Positions 1-8,700 of a stretch of DNA of 13,898 nucleotides are shown one piece after another; positions within the stretch are counted from its first letter, which is position 1; every line of letters begins with the position of its first letter. The translations under genes were made by a program, and so were the position numbers. Origin of the DNA: Pleurotus ostreatus/Saccharomyces cerevisiae fusant (taxonomy: Eukaryota; Opisthokonta). Below the pieces are notes generated by a model, which saw only the letters and a program-made list of their open reading frames with translations, made no database searches and had not been told where the DNA came from. The stretch spans positions 1 through 13,898 of the forward strand of contig JAMQCK010000930.1 in the NCBI GenBank assembly GCA_024196135.1, written 5' to 3'.

Positions 1-368
1 GAGGATGCAGATGACCCCATCCATTGGTGGACCGCCCGCCGCGCCCTCTACCCCCGGCTTTCTCGCATGGCCATCGATTACTTGAGTATTCCCGGTACGT
101 TGTCCTCCTGATCTGGCATCACACACTGACCATCTCGCTAGCCACCTCCGTCGATGTCGAGCGGCTCTTCAGCAAGGGCCGCTTGATCCTTTCACATGTT
201 CGTAGCCGTCTGTCTGTTCAGACAACGCGAGCATTGCTTTGTCTCAATTCATGGGTGGCACATGGGCTTGTCAGGACCGAAGACGTTGAGGCTATCGCGC
301 GTCTTCCCGATGTCAAGCGGGGAGAGCACGAGCCAGAGCTGGAGGATGGCTGGGATAGGATTAAGTAG
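1..368 (+). CDS. hAT-family transposase, C-terminal end (5' partial)
   Basis: The 3' end of a transposase gene whose beginning lies before base 1. The model is exon 1-94, intron 95-141 (47 nt, donor GTACGT, branch CTGAC at 126-130, acceptor CTAG), exon 142-368 with stop TAG at 366-368. Splicing joins the codons for LSIP and ATSVDVERLFSKG and gives the hAT dimerisation signature: WW...R..YP.L..MA.DYL.IPATS..VER.FSKGR...S..R..LS, then a conserved Trp near the end (SWVAHG). This C-terminal domain lets hAT transposases dimerise; the catalytic RNase H-like part would lie upstream. Unspliced, the first frame stops at once after the intron donor, so the intron is needed. No frameshift or stop is seen in the visible part, so this copy may be intact or young. 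The acidic tail (EHEPELEDGW) is typical of the end of such proteins. Whether the whole copy is functional cannot be judged here. Confidence 0.85.
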
Positions 369-425
369 TTACGATCTGACTTCTATTCCTACCATGTCAC
401 ATCAGAACACTCTGAGAAATTTTTG

Positions 426-563
426 AGCCAGGACCCCAACGAGTACCCGGGGTTTGACCCCGACCTGTAGCACCCTACGAAAACCCCGACCCCACGTTCG
501 GGTTGGACACCCTGGCGGGTTAGGGTGCGGGTCAGCGTCTGGACACCCAGGGTTGCACCCTTG
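426..563 (+). mobile_element. probable 3' terminal/subterminal region of the hAT element
   Basis: Just downstream of the transposase stop the sequence is rich in short G/C-run repeats on both strands: accccaac, ttgaccccgacc, aaaccccgacccc, gggttaggg. The block ggacaccctgg (502-512) recurs as ggacacccagg (541-551). It ends in gggttgcacccttg (550-563), which read backwards (CAAGGGTGCAACCC) looks like the short terminal inverted repeat of fungal hAT elements. The next eight bases (564-571) would be the target-site duplication. The matching 5' end is outside the window, so neither the exact end nor the duplication can be confirmed. Confidence 0.45.
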
Positions 564-577
564 CCATTGCCTAGGTC

Positions 578-721
578 ACGTCGTGGCAGAAGGAGAAAGA
601 CGACTGAATTACCTGCAGAGACACGACGGTGTCAGTCTGCAGGCTCGTAAGTATGCGTGTAGCGACTGTGTAGCGATATGCTTACCCTCCAGACGTCGTG
701 GCAGAAGGAGAAAGACGACTG
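578..721. repeat. 29-bp exact direct repeat (578-606 and 693-721) around an 86-bp hairpin segment
   Basis: The 29 bases starting acgtcgtggcag and ending aaagacgactg occur identically at 578-606 and 693-721. The 86 bases between them contain a hairpin at 612-643: outer arms cctgcag (612-618) and ctgcagg (637-643), inner arms gacac (620-624) and gtgtc (629-633), loop gacg. Right after it, 647-692 has the look of a spliceosomal intron (GTAAGT at 647, CCAG at 689-692), with the second repeat copy starting at the acceptor. I could not link this to a convincing coding frame. It may be a local duplication, or a relic of a small insertion between the hAT end and the next gene. Confidence 0.7.
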
Positions 722-830
722 GAGGGAAGCGAGGAGCGAGCGGGATCGTGAACGTATCTACACGTGACTGTGGAACAAGCGGGGACCAACAAGTAAGTAC
801 TGTACGTCTAACACCCCGAAGCTCTGAGCT

Positions 831-1295
831 ATGCTGACGACCTCTTCCGTAAGATTCTGCTTCGATAAGACCGTTGCAATAGCTTTGGGTGTCGCTCTTG
901 GTATCCGTAAGTTGAAACCGAGCAGTACTTGGAGCGATGGAAGTCTGTAGCTGATGGACCACTCCCGCATAGTCCTCTTAATTATCGCTGCCGTCGTGGA
1001 AATTCGCTGGCGGAGCGCTCAACAGAGCCGACAGGCGTTCGAGCGTGCTCGCAGGGAATATGCAGAGGCGGTTGCGCAGGCTGAGAATGAGCGCGCGGCG
1101 TATGATATTGATCCACTGCCATTGCCACCTACCGCGCACGACTCGGAGTTGCGTTCACCTGTGCACGAGCTGCAGCCACCAGCGTATACCAGTCAACCAC
1201 CAAGCGTCGTCGAGCCCGTGTATTCCCCAACAAGTGGCGCACACCAGCAGTTCCCGATGCATCCATCGGGAGCGTACCGGCCCGCGCATTGGTAA
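831..1295 (+). CDS. small single-pass membrane protein with coiled-coil and PPxY motif (hypothetical)
   Basis: Proposed model: exon 831-906, intron 907-972 (66 nt, donor GTAAGT, acceptor CATAG), exon 973-1295, giving 132 residues. I do not recognise a named family. Joining the exons creates one unbroken transmembrane helix across the splice point (residues about 15-33, IALGVALGILLLIIAAVV), which neither exon encodes alone; this is the main support for the intron. After it come basic residues (EIRWR), then an Arg/Glu/Ala-rich stretch with coiled-coil character (residues about 38-68), then a Pro-rich tail with LQPPAY (a PPxY, WW-domain-binding motif). The basic flank suggests a cytosolic C-terminus. 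The start is uncertain: 831 is the first in-frame ATG. GTAAGT at 793 and an AG at 853 (branch CTGAC 834-838) could instead form an intron that removes this ATG and adds upstream exons, but I found no good start for that version. Confidence 0.5.
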
Positions 1296-1347
1296 CAGTG
1301 GACACTGATGACGAGAGGGCGCAGTGGACACTGATGATGAGAGGGCG
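1296..1347. repeat. 26-bp tandem duplication just after the stop of the small membrane-protein gene
   Basis: Two head-to-tail copies, 1296-1321 and 1322-1347, each running from cagtggacactgatga to gagagggcg. They differ at a single base (c or t). The first copy begins directly after the TAA at 1293-1295. The unit length is not a multiple of three and it lies outside any supported coding frame, so it is probably a simple replication-slippage duplication in the 3' UTR. The rest of 1348-1516, the tail-to-tail space before the peroxin gene stop, shows nothing else I can support. Confidence 0.85.
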
Positions 1348-1516
1348 CAGAGGATGGCGGGCAGAGCAGGGAGAGCGAGCGATGAGCGAGTTGCATGTAG
1401 GATCATTTATACAGGCGATAGTATATATACACAGTTCGTCACTCCGTCCCCGGCCTAGTAGTACTTACAACCTGTTGCGAGGGGTCGTCGACCTCCCTCC
1501 CCCTTTGGGTATCAAT

Positions 1517-3425
1517 TCAGCTACCACCCATACCACCCAGCCCACCGCCCATCGACGGGGCCGCTCGGTGAATGGCGTTGCGCAGCCGCTGTCGCAGTGG
1601 GCTCTCGGTCGCGGCGTTGGGGCGCGCGGAGGTTTCGGAGAGGAGGCTGGAGCGCGAGAGCTTGTGGTCTTTGTCGGGGTCGACTTTGGAGTCGGGCGAG
1701 TTGGCGTTGGACGCGTGCGAGTCGGATCTCGAGTTGTTTGAGTCGACGGCCGTCTTGCCATCCACAGCCGCCCTGCTATCGGTGGCTGTCTTCGCCTCGA
1801 AGTTGTAGTACAGGGAATTTTCCGCTAGTCGGCTGTGTTCTGGCGAGGGTTCGAGGGAGGCGGAGGAAATAGTCGAGTGCGGAGACAGACTTCGCTCGCC
1901 GGAGCGGAAGCGTCTTTCGCCAGAAAGATGCGGCGCCTCCACCGACCCGATGGGCGCGCTATTCGTCGACGCGACAGTAGGCAGCCCTTTCGCCGCCATC
2001 CCGGGCGACAGCGACGGCGACTTCGACCGCGCATGCGGGGACTTGGCCCGCGGCGTCGGCGTCGTCTCCTCAGGTCCGGACTCGTGCGCGACGCCCAAGG
2101 GGCCAGGTTCGGCGGGCTCAACGATCTCGTGCACGATCGCGACGCGCTGCCACCGCCGAAAGCGCGTGTACTTGCGCAGTCCGCCCTTCGCGCTCTGCGA
2201 CTCCCACTTGTTGTCCCCGTATATCCACCCATCGGGGTCCGTCGGCAGCTCGTCCTCGGCGAGGTGATCGTGCTCGGAGTCGACCGTTGCGGCGTCGCTA
2301 CCGTCTGCGGGTGCTGCAACGGTCGGCGAGTTCAGTTGCTGGAGTGTAGCGGACTCCTTCATCATGCCCGCCGCGCGCATGAGGAGGCCCGAGTTCTCGC
2401 CCTCGGGCACGGGCAGCGGGCGGCGGACGTGCCGCGCGGGGCCGCCCTCGGCGCGCACGACGACGGTCCACTCGGGGTCGTCCCAGGACCAGATGGCGGT
2501 GCGCCGGACGCGGCCGCCTTTGCCGTCGGGGAGGTACACGACGCTGGGCGGGGGGAGGGGGAAGACGGAAGGGGGATTGGCGGGCTGAAAGCCGGTGGCG
2601 GCGGGGGACGACCAGGAGGGGCGCTCGTTGGGGAGGAGGGCGGCGGTCCAGTCGAGGCCCATCCACCAGCGCTGGTTCTCGAGGACGGTGAAGAGGATGC
2701 GGCGGGAGTCGGTGGGTTCGGGCATGGCGTCACTGAGCTGGGATGCGGAGAGGCGGAGGGGTGGAAGTCGCTGGCCGGAGAGGCGCGACCAGGCCGTGTA
2801 GCATGCCCAGCGTATCCAGGCGCTCTTCCATAATTGCCGACCTAGAGTAGCAGCCCATGGTGCGCGAGCACAGAGTACCAGAGATCCTGTCACACCGAGG
2901 AGTATTCGAAGAGGGATGAAGTAGGTGATCCACAGATATGGGAGGTAGCTGAAGGCGCAGACGCGCACGACAACATTGGGTGTTATTCGGATGGGTGGTG
3001 GGGAGGGGAGGAGGGCGTGGATGGTGGTGAGGTCGGCAATCACAGCTTGCAGGGTCTGCTCATTGATCGGCGGGGAATTGGGAAGCGGCCGTCCCGTCCA
3101 TCTGGCAAGAAGCAGCGCGAGCACGAGTGCAATGGGAAGCAAGTATCTGTTGATTCTCAGTATAGCTTCGTGGGGGAAGTACAGTAACACATGCAAGTCG
3201 CACGCACCGTAGAGTCGCGTCGGCAAACAGGCATGCAGCCCACCATGCTGCTACCGCGAGCCAGCTATCGTACCAGGAAGTGCGCCAGCTGGTGATTTCG
3301 ACAGCACCTCGGATGCGGCCGATGATGGGGGAGAGGCCGACGAGAACGGATGTGAGGGGCCAGGGGACGCTGCTGAGGAAGTCGAGGAGGGCGGGAGCAT
3401 TGGGGTTGTAGAAGTCGTTCGACAT
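1517..3425 (-). CDS. dysferlin-domain peroxin (Pex23/24/30-type membrane protein)
   Basis: Model on the minus strand: exon 3425-3208, intron 3207-3147 (61 nt, donor GTGCGT, acceptor CAACAG), exon 3146-1517, giving 615 residues. The start MSNDFYNPNAPALLDFL is the first ATG and begins the conserved region. Residues 10-185 hold several hydrophobic segments (VPWPLTSVLVGLSP, WLAVAAWWAACLFADATL running across the splice into RYLLPIALVLALLLA, then LPYLWITYFIPLRILLGVTG), which fits a reticulon-like or Pex24-type membrane region. A DysFN domain follows (residues about 222-300: LENQRWWMGLDW, LLPNERPSWS, WSWDDPEWTVV), then DysFC (about 374-410: DPDGWIYGDNKW, GGLRKYTRFRRWQRVA), with the conserved Trp and Arg residues present. 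In yeast, such proteins (Pex28-32) shape ER membrane at contacts where peroxisomes and lipid droplets form. Residues 410-615 are Ser/Pro/Asp-rich, probably disordered, ending GGGLGGMGGS. Which yeast member it matches cannot be decided by eye. Confidence 0.9.
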
Positions 3426-3756
3426 CGGGGAACGCGCATGAGCGTCGAGACGAAGCGGCGGCTGGGGCGCGGACGCGGCGCGGCTTGGCGGTCCGAGCGC
3501 GGCCAGATCATCCTTACGTCACGCGACAATCACACTGCAAGTTCAACTTCGCAAAATCATCCAAGTCTTCGAGGTCAATTCGAGGGGTGTTTGCTGTGAA
3601 AAGAGCTGTTCAGACGCTGAAGACATGAGAGACAACATGAGGAGAAACCAGCGCGGGAATTGCCGCCTCGGTGACGGGGCCGACGCGTTTATCACAAGCT
3701 GATGGGCACGCGTCTGGCCTTCGCGTCGACCAGCACCGACTCCCGCTTCTCCAGCC
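3426..3756. promoter_or_regulatory. divergent promoter region between the peroxin gene and GPI18
   Basis: These 331 bp separate two head-to-head start codons, so both promoters must lie here or overlap into the 5' ends. A TTACGTCA octamer at 3514-3521 matches the CRE/ATF-type bZIP site and sits about 90 bp upstream of the peroxin ATG and about 235 bp upstream of the GPI18 ATG. Immediately before the GPI18 ATG is a C/T-rich leader (cgactcccgcttctccagcc), which is common upstream of fungal starts, and the ATG context ccagccATGG is strong. I see no convincing TATA box. The short open frames in this interval look like chance. Confidence 0.5.
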
Positions 3757-5212
3757 ATGGATCAGAAAACTGAGCAGCAAAGATATCGCGACGACCGTGC
3801 CCGCCTGCGCACACTTTCATATGCTTCGCGCGCACTCCTTATCTCGTTCGCACTGCTTGCTTCTTACCTTCTCCCTCCCTTCGATGCCTCTGCGAAGGCG
3901 GACTCGTTTACTGCGCCCTGGTCGAACGCGCTCGTGCGCTGGGATGTCTTCCACTTTGCGCAGATTGCGAAGGGTGGCTATCAGTATGAGCATCAGTGGG
4001 CGTTCTTCCCGGGCTTGCCGTGGTTGCTGCGTGCTACCGCGTTCAGCGAGAGGGAATACCTGCTCGGTGGCGCGCTACTCGTACTGCTCTGCGACACTAC
4101 GCTGGTCATGTATGACCTCTCGCTACTCGTTCTCGGCAACAGGGACGCTGCTTTCTTGAGTGCCATGCTATCTCTGCTTCCGAGTAGTCCCGCGACGCTT
4201 CGCCTGGTTCCGTATGCAGAGCCGTTCTTCACCTATCTGTCGTATAGAGGTTAGCGGAAGTTCTCCTTCGTGGACATCTTGCTTACCATCCTCAGGGATG
4301 CTGTTTTGCGCGCGGAGGCAATGGCTTTACGCTGCGGTGTCCTTCGCCCTTGCTGGTTCGTTTCGCTCGAACGGCGTAACCCTTGCTGGTTTCCTCATTT
4401 GGGGAATGCTCATAGCACCAACCCTCCAGAGAAGGACGTGCGCCGTGAGTATTTCTCAAAGTGATTTATCACCATTTCCTCACCCCCGCTAGATCCGCCT
4501 AACCACAATTATCCGATGCATCGCCTACGTCTCCTTCGTCTTCGCACCCTTCGTCTACCATCAATATACCGGCTACCAGGCGTTCTGCTTGACCTCGATG
4601 GATGCACCCTCGTCCTCGACGAAAGCATCCTTCGCCTCGGCGGACATTTCCCCGTCACCAACGACGCGGCCGGCGTGGTGCACCAACACCCTCCCGCTCA
4701 TCTACTCCCACGTCCAATCCACATACTGGAACGTCGGCTTCCTCCGCTACTGGACGCCCCAGCAACTGCCGAATTTTATCATTGCAGCGCCGCCGCTGCT
4801 GGCGATTCTGGCGTTTGCGTGGTGGCATTTGAGGAGGGTGGGGCCGGGGTATGTTGCTGCCCTGCGCAATCGTTCTTCGAAGGGTCAAGGCTCTGCCCCT
4901 GCTGCCCCATCCTCTACTGCTTCTGCTGCCCACACTACGACACGCAGCACCACCTCCCCCGCCCTCACCCCCTTCCTCTCTCCCCTGCTCACCCCGCACG
5001 TCCTGCACGCGACCTTCATGGCCCTCGTCCTCATCTTCGCCTCGCATGTGCAGATCGTCCTGCGCTTCGCGGCGGCGATGCCGGCGACGTATTGGGCGGG
5101 GGCGTGGTTGCTTGTACGATACCCGCGTACGGGGAAATTATGGGTCGGATGGAGTGTGGTGTGGGGCGCGCTGAGCGTGCTGCTGTGGGTGGCGTTTCTG
5201 CCGCCTGCGTAG
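3757..5212 (+). CDS. GPI18: GPI mannosyltransferase 2 (PIG-V/Gpi18 family)
   Basis: Adds the second mannose to the GPI anchor precursor in the ER lumen, using dolichol-phosphate mannose; a multi-pass GT-C-type enzyme. Model: exon 3757-4249, intron 4250-4295 (46 nt, GTTAGC..CTCAG), exon 4296-4444, intron 4445-4492 (48 nt, GTGAGT..GCTAG), exon 4493-5212, giving 453 residues, normal for the family. Family signatures in order: RWDVFHFAQIAKGGY (from residue 61; the RWD acidic loop is the likely catalytic site), WAFFPGLPWLLR (81-92), YAEPFFTYLSYRGM (spans intron 1), FRSNG in exon 2, PFVYHQYTGY, LPLIYSHVQSTYWNVGFLRYW (ends at 301), and LPNFIIAAPP. Many hydrophobic segments run through the chain. A Ser/Thr/Ala-rich stretch (about residues 340-380) before the last helices looks like a variable loop. 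It is divergent from the peroxin gene and convergent with the giant downstream gene. Confidence 0.94.
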
Positions 5213-5779
5213 ATGTGGGGAGGGCTGGCGGACGGGGTGACAGGCGGAGGAGGGAGAGGGCAACAAGGACAGAACGACTGCAGGACGCTCGCGACCACAC
5301 TCAATTTCGCACTCGAAGGGTAAAGTCATCACCAAAAAGGTGTCGCCTAGTAAAACAAGATGGTACATGAAGGATTAGAAGGCGTGGTATCAAGGTGAGG
5401 GGTTTGGTATGTGGTATTTGTGGTCAGTATGCTGAACATCGAGTAGCTGTTACGTTGGCCGTTCGGGAGGTAGGGTGAGCGGTTGGTGGATAAGGTGAAC
5501 GTTCGGTAGATAGGGCGAGCGTCGCATATGCTGGCTGAGGACTGGGATAGAGGATTCGTAGATGGGGCAGTAGATTGGACATCGAGTAGGTATTTTCATT
5601 GTTCGTTCGGTACCATGTTTCTGACCGTGCTATAGTACAAGGGCGGGCGCGCATCCTCGGTAGCGGGGACGGGCCTCACGCCCGGTAAAGAGGGATACGT
5701 GAAAGATCGTCAAGCGCGTCCAGGGGGCGTGCTTCGACTCATGTGGACACGCTTGTCAACTCGGAGGGCTCGTCACCGA
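5213..5779. other. convergent intergenic region (3' ends of GPI18 and the giant gene)
   Basis: These 567 bp lie between two converging stop codons and should contain both 3' UTRs and polyadenylation sites. I see no AATAAA on either strand, which is usual for fungi. The stretch contains a short degenerate tandem repeat (listed separately), the phrase acatcgagtag twice (5437-5447 and 5580-5590), and a small G/C hairpin (cgggc-ctcac-gcccg) near 5670-5685. Open frames here lack family resemblance and are treated as chance. Confidence 0.6.
5461..5520. repeat. degenerate 20-bp tandem repeat, three units
   Basis: Three consecutive 20-base units: 5461-5480 (gttcgggaggtagggtgagc), 5481-5500 (ggttggtggataaggtgaac) and 5501-5520 (gttcggtagatagggcgagc). 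Units 1 and 3 differ at three positions; unit 2 is more diverged. It is non-coding and probably an eroded minisatellite. Confidence 0.6.
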
Positions 5780-8700
5780 TCACCGGAGGAGCCCGCTCAG
5801 AAGGCCAGTTTCTCGGCTTGGCGCAGGGTCCTCTGGGGATGCGTCGTGGTCCTCTGGGGACGTGTACTGCAGCAGCCCGGGGAGCATGCCCGGTCCCCGA
5901 GGCGCGGAATTGGCGGAACGATCAAAGAGGCCGCCAAGGAGGCCACCGTCCCCTCTGTCCCCATCGTCTTTCGAGCCACCATCATCGTCGTTCTTTCCGC
6001 CGTCACCACCATCCTTTGAGCTGCCGCCATCGCTATTCGACCCGCTCTGCACGATTGTCAGCTTTACGACCTCAAGACGTGCTTCATCGACACTCACCGT
6101 CGCATGCGCCGTGTTCGCAGTCGCGGTTGGGCTCGCAGACTTTTCGTCTCCGCCGAAAATTCCACCGACCGCACTCGTCGCCTCACCCCATGCCGATCCC
6201 GCAGCGCTCGTCGCCTCGTCGCCGATGGAGCCAGCGGCGCTCGTTATGTGTGAGACCGCCGAGCCTGCATCGCTCGTTATGTGCGAGACCACTGAGCCGG
6301 CCCCGCCGGTGACCTCGCTGATCACGGAGCCCGCGGCCGACGTCGCGCCGCTGACGAGGGAGCCGGCGACGCTCGTGGCGTTGTTCGCGGCCTCCTTTGC
6401 CTTCTCTTCGAACTCGTCGAGGCCGAGGGAGAGGTGGTACTCCGTGGGGACGTGGTCGACGTCGACGTGCAGCCAGGGGACTGAAGGAAGGTCAGTCAGT
6501 CGTCAAGCACCTGAAAGCAAGGATGAGACGCACTCCGATAGCCTCCGCTGTCGACGCGCGCGGTAATAGCGCTCTTGATGTCGAGGTAGCCGAGCGGGAT
6601 GATGCCCAGGCTGCCCAGCGCGCCCTTCGTCAACAGGACGTGCCCAAAGCGCCCCGAATTACCCGTCTGCCCCGGCGAGACGACGAACGAGTCGTACGGC
6701 TCCGTGAACTTCGCGTACTGGTCGCCCTCGACGTACGCGTCCGCCTGCGCGACCTCGATGACGAGGTCGGCCGCCATGGGGTTGTAAACGTCGAAGTCGA
6801 TCTCGACCTCGCTGGTGAAGATCGTGCCGAGGGAGATGTAGACGTTGATGTGCGTGATGAGGGTGGGCTTGTTGAGGCCGGTGATGGCGCTGGAGATCTG
6901 GATGCCGTCGAGGGCGGTGGCGAGGGATTCGTGAGGGGTGCTTTGGGTGTCGCCGTCGATGGTCACTGCGAGCGGGCCTTCCGTCGTGATGAACTCGTTC
7001 AGGAAGTCCTACATGGAGTCAGCATCGTTCCAGGTGCACAGGGCGCTGGCACGCACCATCGCCTTGGTGTCGTTGGCGTCGTCGGGCATGTAGCGGAACT
7101 CGGACGGGTACGTGTTCTTGCCTGGCTCAAGGTCGAAAGGCTGAAGAAGTCTAACGTCAGCACTCGCAGGTGCACACTCTGGATGCAACCCACATCGATG
7201 ACAGCTCTGCCGAGCTTGATACCCTCCCAGATGACCGGAAGCTCGATGTCGTTGGTCTCCAGCGATACGTTCGACGGGTTCTCAAGAGACGCGCTCGTGT
7301 TGGCGCGGATGTACTGGCCATTGCCGTCGCCGCCGCTGCCCACCACCGAGACCTTGCCGAGGTCCGCCTTGCCTCCAAAGCCGTTGATGCCACCCAGGCT
7401 CGTCGTGACGTCGAAGGAGATGTTGGAGATGGGTACGTTGCCGATCGACGTGGCGGCGACGACGTCCGCGGCACCGGACAACGCGAGGTCCGCCGACGAC
7501 TTGAGCGTGACGGCGCCGAACATGCTCTGGAAGGCGCCGTGGTCGGAGGCGACCATAGGGACGTCCTTGAACGACAGCGGCAAGTTGGCGTCGTTTCCGG
7601 TCGATGCCTCGCCCTCCGCGTCGGCCATGGGGATTTCGAGCTTGGCTGCGTTGGAGCCGCCGTAGCCAATGTTGAGCGTCTCAGCAGAGCGGATGACCTG
7701 CAAGGAGAAGCCGAAGGGGTTCTTGTAGACCGCGTTGGTCTTCTTGGAAGACGACGCTGGCGCCCACGTCTGGTCGTTCGACTCCATCGTGACCTCCAGG
7801 TCGTCGATGCTGATGGATTGGATGATCTACGAGGGCCTCAGTCGTGAGCGAGACAAGTGCAAAAGGCTACGCACGTCGAAGGACTCGCCCTGGAGCGTGA
7901 CTTCCAGCTCCAGGGTCTTGAAGGCATCACTGAGCCAACCAATCTGGGTCGAACCGTCTGGCATGACAGTATCGCCCTGCGCAGTGAGGCTGATGTTCTC
8001 CGCCTGCAAGTAGCGCGTGAAGAGGTCGCCGATGATGTCGAGCTCGTCGTCGCTCTTCGGCGTGATGCGACCAGTCATATGTTTGGTCGTCTCGGATTGC
8101 GGCGCCAGAACGAGGCCTTCGCCAGAAAGCGGCCCAACATTGACGTCCTTGTAGAGCGACCTGAACGACACCGTGCCAAGGTCAATGCCCAGCTCTGCAA
8201 TCAGGGTCAGCGAATGAAACCATACACGGGCATGGGGAGCAGACGTACGGGCAGGCGAGGGGATGACAACGTCAAGCTCCATGTGGATGCCGCCGTCGGG
8301 GTCGTCAGAGGGCAGCTCGAAGTTGCCAATGGAGACACCGGGCAAGCCGTTGAATGCCTTGAGGGTGATGTCCTTCGACATCGAGATGCCGTCAAAGATG
8401 GTGTCGAGCGCCTCAACGCGAAGCTTGTCCGTAGACAGCGTCCATGTGAAGTCCTCGTTGTGAAGAATGTACTTCGTAAAGTCCGTAAAGGCACCCTGGT
8501 CAGTGATATGCAACGTCGCTGAGGTATCCCAGTTTGGCACTCCCTCGTCAGCCCCTGCGCAAACTGAAGAAAAACCTAAGTCGACGTCCCAAGTATCAGA
8601 AAGAAGAGGGCAACTCACCATCCGGCACGTCGATCTCGGCAATCTTATTGTCGTTCCAAGTGATCGTCAGAGGCTCCGTGAACGTGATCTGCGCGTCCAG

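Noticed and set aside
454..837. 127-codon plus-strand frame
   Set aside because: It runs from the transposon terminal region through the 29-bp repeats and an intron-like segment; the product has no domain-like features and does not join in phase with the downstream membrane-protein exon.
1835..2833. 332-codon open frame on the plus strand
   Set aside because: It lies antisense to the dysferlin-domain peroxin, whose DysFN and DysFC motifs are clear; the plus-strand product is low-complexity Gly/Arg/Ala.
4516..5370. 284-codon plus-strand frame overlapping GPI18 exon 3
   Set aside because: It is a different frame from the PIG-V motifs and has a biased composition with no recognisable domain.
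5424..5654. 76-codon minus-strand frame in the convergent intergenic region
   Set aside because: It overlaps degenerate tandem repeats and has no recognisable features or sensible splice partners.
6167..6364. 33-bp periodic repeats as a CRISPR-like array
   Set aside because: The units are contiguous with no spacers, keep an open reading frame, and encode 11-residue protein repeats in a eukaryotic gene.
6397..7665. 422-codon open frame on the plus strand, antisense to the giant gene
   Set aside because: Its translation is an Arg/Asp/Val-rich string with no family resemblance, and the opposite strand carries exons that align with internal repeats. Long antisense frames are expected in GC-rich coding sequence.
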